Positions 1-7,314 of a stretch of 15,131 bases of DNA are shown here, piece after piece. The stretch spans positions 1 through 15,131 of the forward strand of contig JAAZYZ010000035.1 of assembly GCA_014239355.1 (NCBI GenBank), written 5' to 3'. The translations under genes and the position numbers were made by a program. A model generated the notes under the pieces. It did no database searches. It had not been told where the DNA came from and saw nothing but the letters and a program-made list of their open reading frames with translations. Source of the DNA: Fidelibacterota bacterium. Its GTDB lineage: Bacteria; Marinisomatota; Marinisomatia; SCGC-AAA003-L08; TMED6. Within the stretch, counting starts at the first letter, position 1, and each line of letters opens with the position of its first letter.

Positions 1-124
1 AATTATTATAGCTAAACATAGAAATGGACCTACTGGAACTGCCAAGGTAACATTTATTGCTGATTATGCACGTTTTGAAAATTATGAGTTTTCAGATAGG
101 ATTTCAGACGTTCCATTTTCATAA
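1..124 (+). CDS. dnaB: Replicative DNA helicase DnaB, C-terminal end (partial)
   Basis: The reading frame starting at base 2 is open from the window edge to a TAA at 122-124, giving about 40 residues. It contains AKHRNGPTG and then a TFIADYARFEN-like stretch, which is the characteristic C-terminal end of the RecA-like ATPase domain of DnaB. In this family the basic loop of this segment helps bind single-stranded DNA, and the protein is the hexameric fork helicase. Only the tail is visible, so nothing can be said about the N-terminal domain or inteins. The stop lies 12 bp before the rel start, on the same strand, so the two may share a transcript. The family call is confident despite the short length, because the motif is distinctive. 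Confidence 0.9.
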   Translation, partial: IIIAKHRNGPTGTAKVTFIADYARFENYEFSDRISDVPFS

Positions 125-136
125 TAGAGTCTTAAT

Positions 137-2329
137 ATGGTGATCCAAAATATTAAAAGTATTATAGGCTATTCTTCAAATTCACTTCCAAAAGATTTTT
201 CTAAATTACTAGACGCATTAAAAAAACATCAGGATTTAGATAAGAGTTCATTAGATTTAATTTATGACGCTTATTGCTTTGGAAAAGAATCTCATGAAGG
301 TCAAAAAAGAAAATCTGGGGAACCATACTTCAACCATTGTGTAGCAGTTGCAACTATATTAGCAGATTGGGGAATGGATCAAAATATAATTATAAGTGGT
401 CTTTTACATGATACTATTGAAGATACAAACGTTACAAAAGAAAATATAAAAAACAGATATGGAGATGATATATTATTTTTAGTTGAATCTGTAACTAAAT
501 TATCTGATATAAAATTCAATAGTAGAACTCAGAAAAAAGCTGAAAATTTTATGAAAATGTTTATATCCTTTGCTAATGATATAAGAGCAATAATTATAAA
601 ATTAGCCGATAGATTACATAATCTTAGAACTATTTCATTTTTATCAAAAATCAAACAAAGACGTTTAGCTTTAGAATCTAAAGAAATTTTTTCTCCCTTA
701 GCACATCGTATTGGTATGAATAATATTAAAATGGAGATGGAAGATATTATTTTTTCAATTTTAGAGCCATCTAATCATAAAAAAATAAAAAATTTAGTTA
801 AATCAAATAAGAAAGATAGAGAGAATTATATCGATGATTTTATTGAACCATTAGTTTATGATTTAAAAGATATAAAAGTTGATTATGAAATGTTTGGAAG
901 AGCAAAACACTTTTATTCTATTCATAATAAAATGAAATTAAAAAACATCACTTTTTCTGAAATTTTTGATCAGTTTGCTATTAGAATTATTGTAGAAAAA
1001 GTTAAAGAATGCTATATGGTTTTAGGTATCATTCATCAGATTTATACACCCCTTCAAGATAGATTTAAAGATTATATTGCAATGCCTAAGAGTAATGGGT
1101 ATCAATCTATACATACTACTGTTTTTGGTAAAGAAGGTAAAATGGTTGAAATACAGATTAGAACTAAAAATATGAATCAGATTGCTGAAATTGGAGTTGC
1201 TGCACATTGGGTATATAAAGATCAATCTAATCAAATAGTTAAAAAGGAAAAAATATTAGAAAAGTTTGCGTGGATTAGAGATATGATTGATGAGCTAAAT
1301 AATGAGAATAAAAATCCTCAAGAATTTATGGATATGCTCAAAACAGATTTGTTCCATGATGAAATATTTGTATTTACTCCAAATGGTGATGTAATACAGC
1401 TTGTAGAAAATGCAACTCCAATTGATTTTGCTTTTCAAGTACACAGTGAAGTAGGATTAAAATGTACGGGTGCTAAGATAAATGGACATATTGTACCTTT
1501 AAATACACATTTAAAAAATGGTGATGCAGTTGAAATTATAACTTCAGAAAATAAACATCCAAGTTATGCATGGCTTCAGATTGTCAAAATGCCTAAATCA
1601 AAAAATCATATTAAAAGATGGATAAAACAGAATGAGTATAAAGAAAAGATAATACTTGGTAAAGAAATATTAGAAAAAGGTTTAAGAAAAATTAAAAAAA
1701 TAGCACTTTTAAAAAAGATTAAAGAAAGTCATCATTTATTCGATAACTCTAGTGAAGAATCTATTTATATTGATCTAGCAAATGGTGAAAAAACTGTTAA
1801 AGATTTAGTCCTAAAGTTAGAGCCTAAAGATGTAATTGAAGATTCTGTTGAAGATGAAACTTTAACTCAAAAATTTATAAGAAAAGCTAGAGGTATAGCT
1901 AAAGGCGTAACAGTTGGTGGAATCAGTAATACACTAATTAATTATGGTAAATGTTGCAATCCTATTCCAGGAGATGAAATAGTAGGTTATGTGACTCAAG
2001 GTAGAGGAGTAACAATTCATAGGGGATCATGTAATAATTATCCTATTTCAGCTTCAAATAGATTGATTCCAGTTGAATGGGATATGTCAAATGATTCTTC
2101 CTATATAGTAAGATTAAAAATTGAAGGAGAGGATCGTAAGGATTTAGCTAAAGATATTATTGAATGTACTTCAAATTTAAATATGAATATATCTAGTATT
2201 AATATGTCTGGAGAATCTGGTTTAGCTAAATGCATGCTAATAGTAGAGGTACGCGATATTAAACAACTAAATCGTTTACAAAATAAATTAAAAACTATTA
2301 GTAGAATTTATAAAATTGAAAGGCAATAA
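137..2329 (+). CDS. rel: Bifunctional (p)ppGpp synthetase/hydrolase, RelA/SpoT (Rel) family
   Basis: This 730-residue protein has the full long-RSH layout. The HD hydrolase domain comes first, with H67, H91-D92 in LLHDTIEDT, and a later LADRLHNLRT motif that supplies a metal ligand. The synthetase domain follows, with GRAKHFYSI, then DRFKDYIAMPKSNGYQSIHT, and E338 in VEIQIRT. Next are a TGS domain from about residue 408 (DEIFVFTPNGD), a zinc-finger-like segment with C606-C607 (YGKCCNPIPGDE) and a C-terminal ACT domain (about 655-730). Both active sites look intact, so it should make (p)ppGpp from ATP and GTP/GDP and also hydrolyse it, acting on the ribosome in the stringent response. The length is normal for the family. 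The ATG at 137 lies 12 bp after the dnaB stop and has only a weak GAG-type ribosome binding site. SpoT or RelA as a specialised paralogue is less likely, because both catalytic domains are present. Confidence 0.95.
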   Translation: MVIQNIKSIIGYSSNSLPKDFSKLLDALKKHQDLDKSSLDLIYDAYCFGKESHEGQKRKSGEPYFNHCVAVATILADWGMDQNIIISGLLHDTIEDTNVTKENIKNRYGDDILFLVESVTKLSDIKFNSRTQKKAENFMKMFISFANDIRAIIIKLADRLHNLRTISFLSKIKQRRLALESKEIFSPLAHRIGMNNIKMEMEDIIFSILEPSNHKKIKNLVKSNKKDRENYIDDFIEPLVYDLKDIKVDYEMFGRAKHFYSIHNKMKLKNITFSEIFDQFAIRIIVEKVKECYMVLGIIHQIYTPLQDRFKDYIAMPKSNGYQSIHTTVFGKEGKMVEIQIRTKNMNQIAEIGVAAHWVYKDQSNQIVKKEKILEKFAWIRDMIDELNNENKNPQEFMDMLKTDLFHDEIFVFTPNGDVIQLVENATPIDFAFQVHSEVGLKCTGAKINGHIVPLNTHLKNGDAVEIITSENKHPSYAWLQIVKMPKSKNHIKRWIKQNEYKEKIILGKEILEKGLRKIKKIALLKKIKESHHLFDNSSEESIYIDLANGEKTVKDLVLKLEPKDVIEDSVEDETLTQKFIRKARGIAKGVTVGGISNTLINYGKCCNPIPGDEIVGYVTQGRGVTIHRGSCNNYPISASNRLIPVEWDMSNDSSYIVRLKIEGEDRKDLAKDIIECTSNLNMNISSINMSGESGLAKCMLIVEVRDIKQLNRLQNKLKTISRIYKIERQ

Positions 2330-2331
2330 AA

Positions 2332-2646
2332 TTGAAAAAAGTTAAATATAATAAAGATGATTTAGTTAGAAAATTATCACAGAAACTTTTATTTTCTCAT
2401 GAAGATATGAAATTTATGGTTGATAATTTTTTAGAGACTATTCTTGATATTCTAAAGCAACCAAAAGATAATATCAGAATTGAATTAAGAAATTTTGGTG
2501 TTTTTGAAGTTAAACCAACTAAAGCTAAACCAAAGGCAAGAAACCCCAGAACTAATGAAGAAATATATGTTCCAGCTCATAGAAAAATATCTTTTAAGCC
2601 AGGGAAAGATTTAAAAACTGAATTAAAAAAAGAGTGGAAAATTTAG
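2332..2646 (+). CDS. HU/IHF-family DNA-binding protein
   Basis: The 104-residue product is a one-domain bacterial histone-like protein. It has the N-terminal helical dimerisation part (KDDLVRKLSQKL) and the beta-arm region with RNFGVFEVKPTKAK, then RNPRTNEEIYVPA and FKPGKDLK. The RNPRT/PxH-type arm is the DNA-bending element in HU and IHF, and the family works as homo- or heterodimers in the nucleoid. It is slightly longer than typical HU (about 90 residues), with a charged C-terminal extension. The start is TTG, two bases after the rel stop. It is supported by a GAAAGG ribosome binding site at 2318-2323, inside the end of rel. I cannot tell HU from an IHF-like subunit by sequence alone. Confidence 0.92.
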   Translation: MKKVKYNKDDLVRKLSQKLLFSHEDMKFMVDNFLETILDILKQPKDNIRIELRNFGVFEVKPTKAKPKARNPRTNEEIYVPAHRKISFKPGKDLKTELKKEWKI

Positions 2647-3057
2647 TTGAATAGAATACTTTCAATTGATTATGGGGAGGTACGTGTTGGGTTAGCCTTA
2701 TCTGATTTAACATGTACAATAGCCAGACCTTTCAAAACCCTCAAGTATAATGATATGGATGATTTGATAAATCAATTATGTGAAATAATTGAGGAAAATC
2801 AAGTTAACAAAGTAGTAGCTGGTATACCTTATAATATGAAAGGTGATGATACTAAGCAAACTATCAAGGTTAGAGAATTTGTATCAATTTTAGAAAAGAA
2901 GCTAGGGTATGAAATTATTCTTGTGGATGAGAGATTAACCTCATTAGAAGCAGAAAAATTTATGCATCAAATGGATATAAAAACTGGTTTTAATAAAGAT
3001 AGAATTGATAAAATAGCTGCTTCTATAATACTCCAAGAATATATTGATACAATTTAA
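2647..3057 (+). CDS. ruvX: Putative pre-16S rRNA nuclease / Holliday junction resolvase-like protein (YqgF)
   Basis: This 136-residue protein has the RNase H-like YqgF fold. An N-terminal SIDYGEVRVGLALSD segment carries the first acidic catalytic residue (D8). A conserved VVAGIPYNMKG strand follows, then VDERLTSLEAEKF (D94-E95-R96), and the last acidic residue is D121 in RIDKIAASIILQEY. The family is known for 5'-end maturation of 16S rRNA in E. coli and was proposed earlier as a Holliday junction resolvase. The length is normal. It starts with TTG immediately after the TAG of the HU-type gene, so there is no gap, and its TAA overlaps the first base of the lnt start codon (TAATG). Translational coupling along rel-HU-ruvX-lnt is therefore likely. 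Confidence 0.93.
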   Translation: MNRILSIDYGEVRVGLALSDLTCTIARPFKTLKYNDMDDLINQLCEIIEENQVNKVVAGIPYNMKGDDTKQTIKVREFVSILEKKLGYEIILVDERLTSLEAEKFMHQMDIKTGFNKDRIDKIAASIILQEYIDTI

Positions 3058-4541
3058 TGAATAAGTTTTTACCTTCAATTATTTCTGCTATACTTATGGG
3101 TGTTTCTCAGCAACCATGGGGTTTTGGTTTTTTAGCATGGTTCTCATTAGTTCCTTTTATAGCTTCTATTGAAAAAAAAGAATCATTAAAAGATGTTATA
3201 AAAGAATCTTTTATATGGAGTTTTTTATATCATTTAATATTTTTCTTCTGGATTTCTGATAATATTGGTTTAGATAGTCAAATTCTAAGATATTTGATTA
3301 TGTTGTTGGTAGTATTTGTGTTAACTATCAATATATTTTTGATATATAGTATCTATTATTATTTTAGAAAATATTTTAAGCTTTTTAATTCAGTTTATCT
3401 TCTTCCAATTATTATAACATCTATTGAATATATAAGATCTTTAGGATTTTATGGCTCAGCATGGAATTCACTATCATATACTCAAATTGATTATTTATTA
3501 ATTTCACAAAATATAGAGTATACTGGAATATATGGTTTAACATTTTGGATTGTTCTTATTAATGTTATCATATACAAAACATATAATGAATTAAATTCTA
3601 AAAATATAATTTTATTATTATGTTTTTTTATAATTCCTTGGATAAGTGGATTTTTAATTAAATCTAATCATGTAATTGAAGGTTCAATAATTAAAACAAA
3701 ATTAGTTCAGCCAAACATATCTCTTAATGAAAAAAGGCAGTCATTAAGAGGGTCTTTAAATAAATTAATAAATTTTTCACTAAGATCGTCTAATGAATCT
3801 ATTGACTTAATAATTTGGCCTGAAAGTAGTATTTCAGGAGCTTTTTTAAAAGAGGGTGCTTATAATTCATCTTTATCTTCTAATATGAATAATTTTTTAC
3901 GTAAATCTAATTTTTGTTTAGTAGCAGGAGCAGATTTAAGAATTGATAATAAGAGATATAATTCAGCTGTATTATTTAAATCTGATTCTATAGAAAGCAT
4001 GTTTCATAAACAAAAGTTAGTCCCAAATGTTGAGCGAACTCCAGATGTGTTTAATGCAATTGGTCTTAATATAGGTTTTCAATCAAATATCACTAATTTT
4101 GATATTGGTACTGAATTAACAATGTTTTCTGTTAATGGATTTAATTTTGCATCTATGATATGTATTGAGTCAGTATTTCCGGATTTAACTAGAAAGTTTG
4201 TTAATAATGGCGCTGAATTTATTACTTACATTGTAAACGATGGTTGGTATCCTAGAAATCCTCAATTAGATCAACATGCAAAAAGATGTATATACAGAGC
4301 GATTGAAAATAGACGCTATGTTATAAGGACTGCAAATACAGGGGTTACTATGATAGTGGATTCATATGGGAACATTGCTGATAAACTTGAGTTCAATAAA
4401 GAAGGAGTAATGGAAGCGAATATTATTACTTCAGATAGAAAAACATTTTATACGAAATATGGTAATTTATTTTCTATTTTTAATTTATTATTTATGGTAT
4501 CAATGATGGTGGTTTCATTTTTTAAAGGATATAAAAATTAG
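3057..4541 (+). CDS. lnt: Apolipoprotein N-acyltransferase
   Basis: The 494-residue protein has a hydrophobic N-terminal half with several membrane helices. The conserved WNSLSYTQ ... ISQNIEYTGIYGLTFW region leads into an extracytoplasmic nitrilase-like (CN-hydrolase) domain. The expected Glu-Lys-Cys triad is visible: E256 in IIWPESS, K318 in FHKQKLVP and C369 in SMICIESVFP. Lnt moves an acyl chain from phospholipid to the N-terminal cysteine of diacylglyceryl lipoproteins, the last step of lipoprotein maturation in the inner membrane of diderm bacteria. A final C-terminal membrane segment (FSIFNLLFMVSMMVVSF) is present. The length is close to the family norm. It overlaps ruvX by one base. 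Its presence agrees with the lipobox-type signal peptide encoded at the right end of the window. Confidence 0.95.
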   Translation: MNKFLPSIISAILMGVSQQPWGFGFLAWFSLVPFIASIEKKESLKDVIKESFIWSFLYHLIFFFWISDNIGLDSQILRYLIMLLVVFVLTINIFLIYSIYYYFRKYFKLFNSVYLLPIIITSIEYIRSLGFYGSAWNSLSYTQIDYLLISQNIEYTGIYGLTFWIVLINVIIYKTYNELNSKNIILLLCFFIIPWISGFLIKSNHVIEGSIIKTKLVQPNISLNEKRQSLRGSLNKLINFSLRSSNESIDLIIWPESSISGAFLKEGAYNSSLSSNMNNFLRKSNFCLVAGADLRIDNKRYNSAVLFKSDSIESMFHKQKLVPNVERTPDVFNAIGLNIGFQSNITNFDIGTELTMFSVNGFNFASMICIESVFPDLTRKFVNNGAEFITYIVNDGWYPRNPQLDQHAKRCIYRAIENRRYVIRTANTGVTMIVDSYGNIADKLEFNKEGVMEANIITSDRKTFYTKYGNLFSIFNLLFMVSMMVVSFFKGYKN

Positions 4542-4542
4542 A

Positions 4543-5169
4543 ATGTTCATTAAGAGACATATATTATGTTTATGTTTATTTTCATTATCATTTTCTCAGT
4601 TATTAGATAATTTAGATATTAATACATTTAAATCATTAGCGGTTCCTGGTTGGGGACAAATGGAAATGTCTGAAGATAAAAGAGCCAAAAATTTCTTTAT
4701 TTTAGAAGCTTGTACATGGCTATCATTTTTAGGTAGTCACTATTCTAATGATTGGTATACAGATAATTATATGTCTTTTGGAAGTTATCATGCTGGAATT
4801 GATCTAGATAATATCAGTGATAATGAATTATCCTTATTAGTCGTACATCTTAGCCAATATGATAATATTTATGAATATAATGATACTATGGAAAGGCAAA
4901 GAAGGTATGATGATGTCTACCCTGATACTTCTAAATATCAGTGGGATTGGGATAGTACCAAAAATAGAAATTCATTTAATGATTTAAGAGTAAAGAGTTC
5001 TTTTGCAAAAAAAATTAATAATTTTACAATAGCTGCTTTATTAGTTAATAGGGCTATTTCATTTTTTGATGTAGTTTATTTAAATGGAGAAAGTAACTAT
5101 AAGCTAGAATCAGAAGTACTTCCTATTTCAAATAATAGTGTGTTATTAAATTGCACACTTCATTTTTAA
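4543..5169 (+). CDS. Exported DUF5683-like protein
   Basis: The protein has 208 residues and begins with a signal peptide (about 1-18, ending ...SLSFSQ). Directly after it comes SLAVPGWGQ at about residues 32-40, the hallmark of DUF5683-type proteins, in which a PGWGQ/PGLGQ motif precedes a region that tends to associate with the membrane. Near the C-terminus, NNFTIAALLVNRAISFFDVVYL matches the usual second hydrophobic part with an 'N..iS..D' pattern. The function of this family is unknown; members are common in FCB-group envelopes. It starts one base after the lnt stop, so it is probably the last protein gene of the housekeeping transcript before the tRNA and terminator. There is no strong ribosome binding site. 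The export call is firm; the family call is moderate. Confidence 0.75.
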   Translation: MFIKRHILCLCLFSLSFSQLLDNLDINTFKSLAVPGWGQMEMSEDKRAKNFFILEACTWLSFLGSHYSNDWYTDNYMSFGSYHAGIDLDNISDNELSLLVVHLSQYDNIYEYNDTMERQRRYDDVYPDTSKYQWDWDSTKNRNSFNDLRVKSSFAKKINNFTIAALLVNRAISFFDVVYLNGESNYKLESEVLPISNNSVLLNCTLHF

Positions 5170-5174
5170 TACTT

Positions 5175-5201
5175 TTGAATTAGTTTTAGCTATTGTTAAA
5201 T
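5175..5201 (+). promoter_or_regulatory. Weak candidate promoter for tRNA-Arg
   Basis: TTGAAT (5175-5180) and TTAAAT (5196-5201) are separated by 15 bp and would place a start site a few bases before the tRNA at 5217. The spacer is short and neither box is perfect in this AT-rich DNA. It is equally possible that the tRNA is processed from the upstream transcript. Confidence 0.25.
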
Positions 5202-5216
5202 TTCGAGGCTTGAAAT

Positions 5217-5290
5217 GCCCCGGTAGCTCAGCTGGATAGAGCAACGGCCTTCTAAGCCGTAGGTCATACGTTCGAATCGTATCCGGGGTA
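5217..5290 (+). tRNA. tRNA-Arg (anticodon UCU)
   Basis: The 74-base sequence folds into a full cloverleaf. The acceptor stem is GCCCCGG with CCGGGGT (one G-U pair at the end) and the discriminator base is A. The D stem is GCTC/GAGC, the anticodon stem ACGGC/GCCGT with loop CTTCTAA, and the T stem ATACG/CGTAT with loop TTCGAAT. The TCT anticodon reads AGA and AGG, the main arginine codons in the genes of this window. CCA is not encoded. The gene sits between the housekeeping block and the cluster that starts at 5561, and a terminator follows 8 bases later. Confidence 0.97.
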
Positions 5291-5298
5291 CTAAAGAG

Positions 5299-5333
5299 AA
5301 ACCTCTCGTTTATCGAGGGGTTTTTTTGTTTTT
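5299..5333 (+). terminator. Rho-independent terminator after tRNA-Arg
   Basis: CCTCTCG (5302-5308) pairs with CGAGGGG (5314-5320) around a TTTAT loop, with one G-U pair. Three further A-T pairs extend the stem into the first T residues. Seven T and then a further T-rich run follow (5321-5333). It would end transcription of the tRNA and of the rel-lnt block, and so separates these genes from the cluster downstream. Confidence 0.88.
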
Positions 5334-5360
5334 AGAGGGTTTTCAATCATAGTCGATAAT

Positions 5361-5374
5361 GCTCAAATATGAGC
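5361..5374. repeat. Short perfect inverted repeat GCTCA-AATA-TGAGC
   Basis: Two 5-bp arms, GCTCA and TGAGC, flank a 4-bp centre in the non-coding DNA behind the tRNA terminator. There is no T-run after it, so it does not look like a terminator. It directly abuts the direct repeats at 5375-5399. A protein-binding site is possible, but 5-bp arms can occur by chance. Confidence 0.4.
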
Positions 5375-5399
5375 AAAAAGTAGACACATAAAAAGTAGA
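5375..5399. repeat. Two direct repeats AAAAAGTAGA, 15 bp apart
   Basis: Identical 10-bp copies lie at 5375-5384 and 5390-5399, followed by CACAT and TACAC respectively. This is a period of 15 bp, about one and a half helical turns. They lie about 85 bp behind the 3' end of tRNA-Arg. Short direct repeats of this kind next to a tRNA gene are reminiscent of arm-type integrase sites. No integrase gene is visible here, so the role is open. Confidence 0.5.
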
Positions 5400-5480
5400 T
5401 ACACTTCCAACCCTGATAACATTTACGATATTTAAATTGTTTTCATTCTTAAATAAAATCTATAAATTCTATTGTGTATT

Positions 5481-5530
5481 GTAAGAATAATGGATAAACC
5501 AATTCATTTCAATTCTTACTTATAATGGAT
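5481..5530. repeat. Inverted and direct repeats in front of the envelope cluster
   Basis: GTAAGAAT (5481-5488) and ATTCTTAC (5512-5519) form a perfect 8-bp inverted repeat with a 23-bp centre. ATAATGGAT occurs twice in direct orientation, at 5487-5495 and 5522-5530. The second copy contains the TATAAT box at 5521-5526. The arrangement, about 30-80 bp before the first gene of the cluster, would suit an operator for a dimeric regulator. It is AT-rich, so chance cannot be excluded. Confidence 0.4.
5521..5526 (+). promoter_or_regulatory. Candidate -10 box (TATAAT) for the 5561-15131 cluster
   Basis: A perfect TATAAT sits 34 bp before the ATG at 5561, downstream of the terminator at 5299-5333 and at the start of a long co-directional gene set. 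I see no good TTGACA-like -35 box at 15-18 bp distance and no TG extension, so activity may depend on a regulator bound at the adjacent repeats. This is the best of several AT-rich candidates. Confidence 0.35.
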
Positions 5531-5560
5531 GATTAAATTATTATTGGCAAATTACAGATT

Positions 5561-7306
5561 ATGATATTTAGAGTTATAAATATATTATTTATAATTTCAA
5601 TTATTTTTTGTGGTGATTATGATTTTGTGATAACTAAAGAGGTTGCATCAAAATTAAACAACTCCAAATTAACATATATTGAAATTAAGGATTCTAATTT
5701 TGATGGAAAATGGGAATTATTAGCTAATGTTAGTGGTTCGGGGCATAAGTACTTAAAAGATTCAAATAACAACTTTTATTTAGAATCTAAAGATAACAAC
5801 TCTGCATTCTCTTTTACTCATTCATATCAAGAAGATTTACCAATTAAATTCAGGAATTCTAATATTGATACTTATAATATTAATTCAATCAAGGTAATAG
5901 TAGAATTAAAAGAAAATTTAAGTTCTATTTCGAGAGATTTATATTATTCATTTACAGGAGAATGTGTAGTTAATAATTCTGAGTATATAGCTAATATTAA
6001 ATTTATCGATAATGCTCTTCAAATATCAAATCTAAAAAATAAAACTCCATTTATGGTAGATCGTTCATGTTTTGAGACTGACCCTAAAAATAACTCTACA
6101 ATTAAAATTGTTTTTAAGAATAATAGTAGTGTAAATACAAATATATATTTATTTGCTGATTGTAATAATTTATATGATTTTTCAGATTACAAGGATCACT
6201 ATGGTCGTCACACTAATATTGAACCAGGGCAAGAATGTGAGTTTAAAATTAAAAAGGCAAGTTGGAAAAATATTAAATATAGAATTACTAAAAATAAAAA
6301 ACCTCTTGATGATGGAGTCTATATATCTGATATTAATATGAAAGGTTTAATTAAGTCCGGATCCTTTACAAAAGTAATTGATGATAATTTTATTAAAAAA
6401 CATTTTGGGAATAAAGAAAAATATTATGTTTTGGCATCTGATTTAAAGAATCAAACAAATGTTCAATATATATTAGATAATAAACTATATGAACTAAGCT
6501 CAAAAGATGAATATGGTATTCAAAATAATAAAATAAAATTTCAAACAGGAAATATTAATGAAATACGTCATTTAACAATTGGAGGTCACCCTGCAATAAT
6601 TGAAGATGGATTCATTAAAAAAGCTAATAACCCTACTTTAATCATAGTTGATTTAAATGCATCAGGTAACGCTAAAAATGATAATGCTTTTAAACAAAAA
6701 TTGAAGGATATTTATTCAAAAACATACAACTCAGAATATCATATTTTTCAATACTTGAATCAATTTCCTTATTATAATCCGGATGATCCAATGATGTGGA
6801 AAAATAGATTTTTTTCTACTTCTTTTGAAAATGATATGTACGATATTGATAAAATATATTTATTAGATTTTAAGCAGAATGGTGACATTAATAAAAATAA
6901 AATCCATTCCCAGTATCCTTACATTGATAATAAAAATTATAAAGAGTTTCATCAGAATTTATATTCAGAAGTTCCAGATAAATTTTTAACCAGTATTGGT
7001 AAATTAGCTTGGACATTTGGTCCTGTATTATCTGATAGAAGTTTGGATTTTATTCCTCCTGTTAGTTCTTCTGAAAAATTATATCTAAAAAAATATTTGT
7101 CCTCATTTTCAAATATGGTGTTAGATCAAAATGTAGGTTTTAATAGTGTATTACCTTCTAATGGTAATACTCAATTTAAAAAAATATACTATATTTATTA
7201 TGGTGATATAATAAAACAGGAAAAAATAGAAAAAGAGTTAAATAAAGCATATCAAGATAAAATCATATTTGTACGCTATACAGATTATAATAAAATTTTT
7301 AATTAG
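5561..7306 (+). CDS. Exported protein of unknown function, first gene of the ABC/vWA cluster
   Basis: I do not recognise this 581-residue protein. It has a hydrophobic signal sequence (about 1-17, ending IISIIFC-GDYD). C17 is in a poor lipobox because the residue before it is Phe, so lipidation is doubtful. Residues about 20-340 look like beta-rich extracytoplasmic domains with many Asn, Lys and Ser. From about residue 358 the pattern changes to alternating strands and helices: NPTLIIVDLNASG (D364-S368) is followed by a helix, a strand (YHIFQYL), a further strand (KIYLLDF) and, near the end, KKIYYIYYGD (D549). This resembles a vWA or Rossmann-like fold with a DxNxS replacement of the usual DxSxS metal site; that is inference. 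Its TAG stop lies inside the ribosome binding site of the next gene, eight bases before that start, so it is likely co-translated with the vWA protein. It has no strong ribosome binding site of its own. Confidence 0.8.
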   Translation: MIFRVINILFIISIIFCGDYDFVITKEVASKLNNSKLTYIEIKDSNFDGKWELLANVSGSGHKYLKDSNNNFYLESKDNNSAFSFTHSYQEDLPIKFRNSNIDTYNINSIKVIVELKENLSSISRDLYYSFTGECVVNNSEYIANIKFIDNALQISNLKNKTPFMVDRSCFETDPKNNSTIKIVFKNNSSVNTNIYLFADCNNLYDFSDYKDHYGRHTNIEPGQECEFKIKKASWKNIKYRITKNKKPLDDGVYISDINMKGLIKSGSFTKVIDDNFIKKHFGNKEKYYVLASDLKNQTNVQYILDNKLYELSSKDEYGIQNNKIKFQTGNINEIRHLTIGGHPAIIEDGFIKKANNPTLIIVDLNASGNAKNDNAFKQKLKDIYSKTYNSEYHIFQYLNQFPYYNPDDPMMWKNRFFSTSFENDMYDIDKIYLLDFKQNGDINKNKIHSQYPYIDNKNYKEFHQNLYSEVPDKFLTSIGKLAWTFGPVLSDRSLDFIPPVSSSEKLYLKKYLSSFSNMVLDQNVGFNSVLPSNGNTQFKKIYYIYYGDIIKQEKIEKELNKAYQDKIIFVRYTDYNKIFN

Positions 7307-7309
7307 GAG
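7305..7309 (+). promoter_or_regulatory. Strong ribosome binding site (AGGAG) overlapping the upstream stop codon
   Basis: AGGAG begins inside the TAG stop (7304-7306) of the preceding gene and lies 5 bases before the ATG at 7315. It is the strongest such site in the cluster, which suggests high expression of the vWA protein and coupling to the gene before it. Confidence 0.75.
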
Positions 7310-7314
7310 ATCAT

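Noticed and set aside
1022..1234. Minus-strand open frame of 70 codons
   Set aside because: It lies fully inside the conserved synthetase domain of rel and has no ribosome binding site or recognisable product.
5370..5418. Frame ATG AGC AAA AAG TAG ... that could be a decayed integrase N-terminus
   Set aside because: It has in-frame TAG codons every few residues and no recognisable recombinase motif, so I cannot support a pseudogene; the repeats are reported instead.
5561..5614. Lipoprotein signal for the first cluster gene (Cys at residue 17)
   Set aside because: The residue before the Cys is Phe, which is outside the usual Gly/Ala/Ser; only a general export signal is supported.
6153..6341. 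62-codon plus-strand open frame
   Set aside because: It is an out-of-frame shadow inside the 5561 gene with low-complexity Ile/Leu content.
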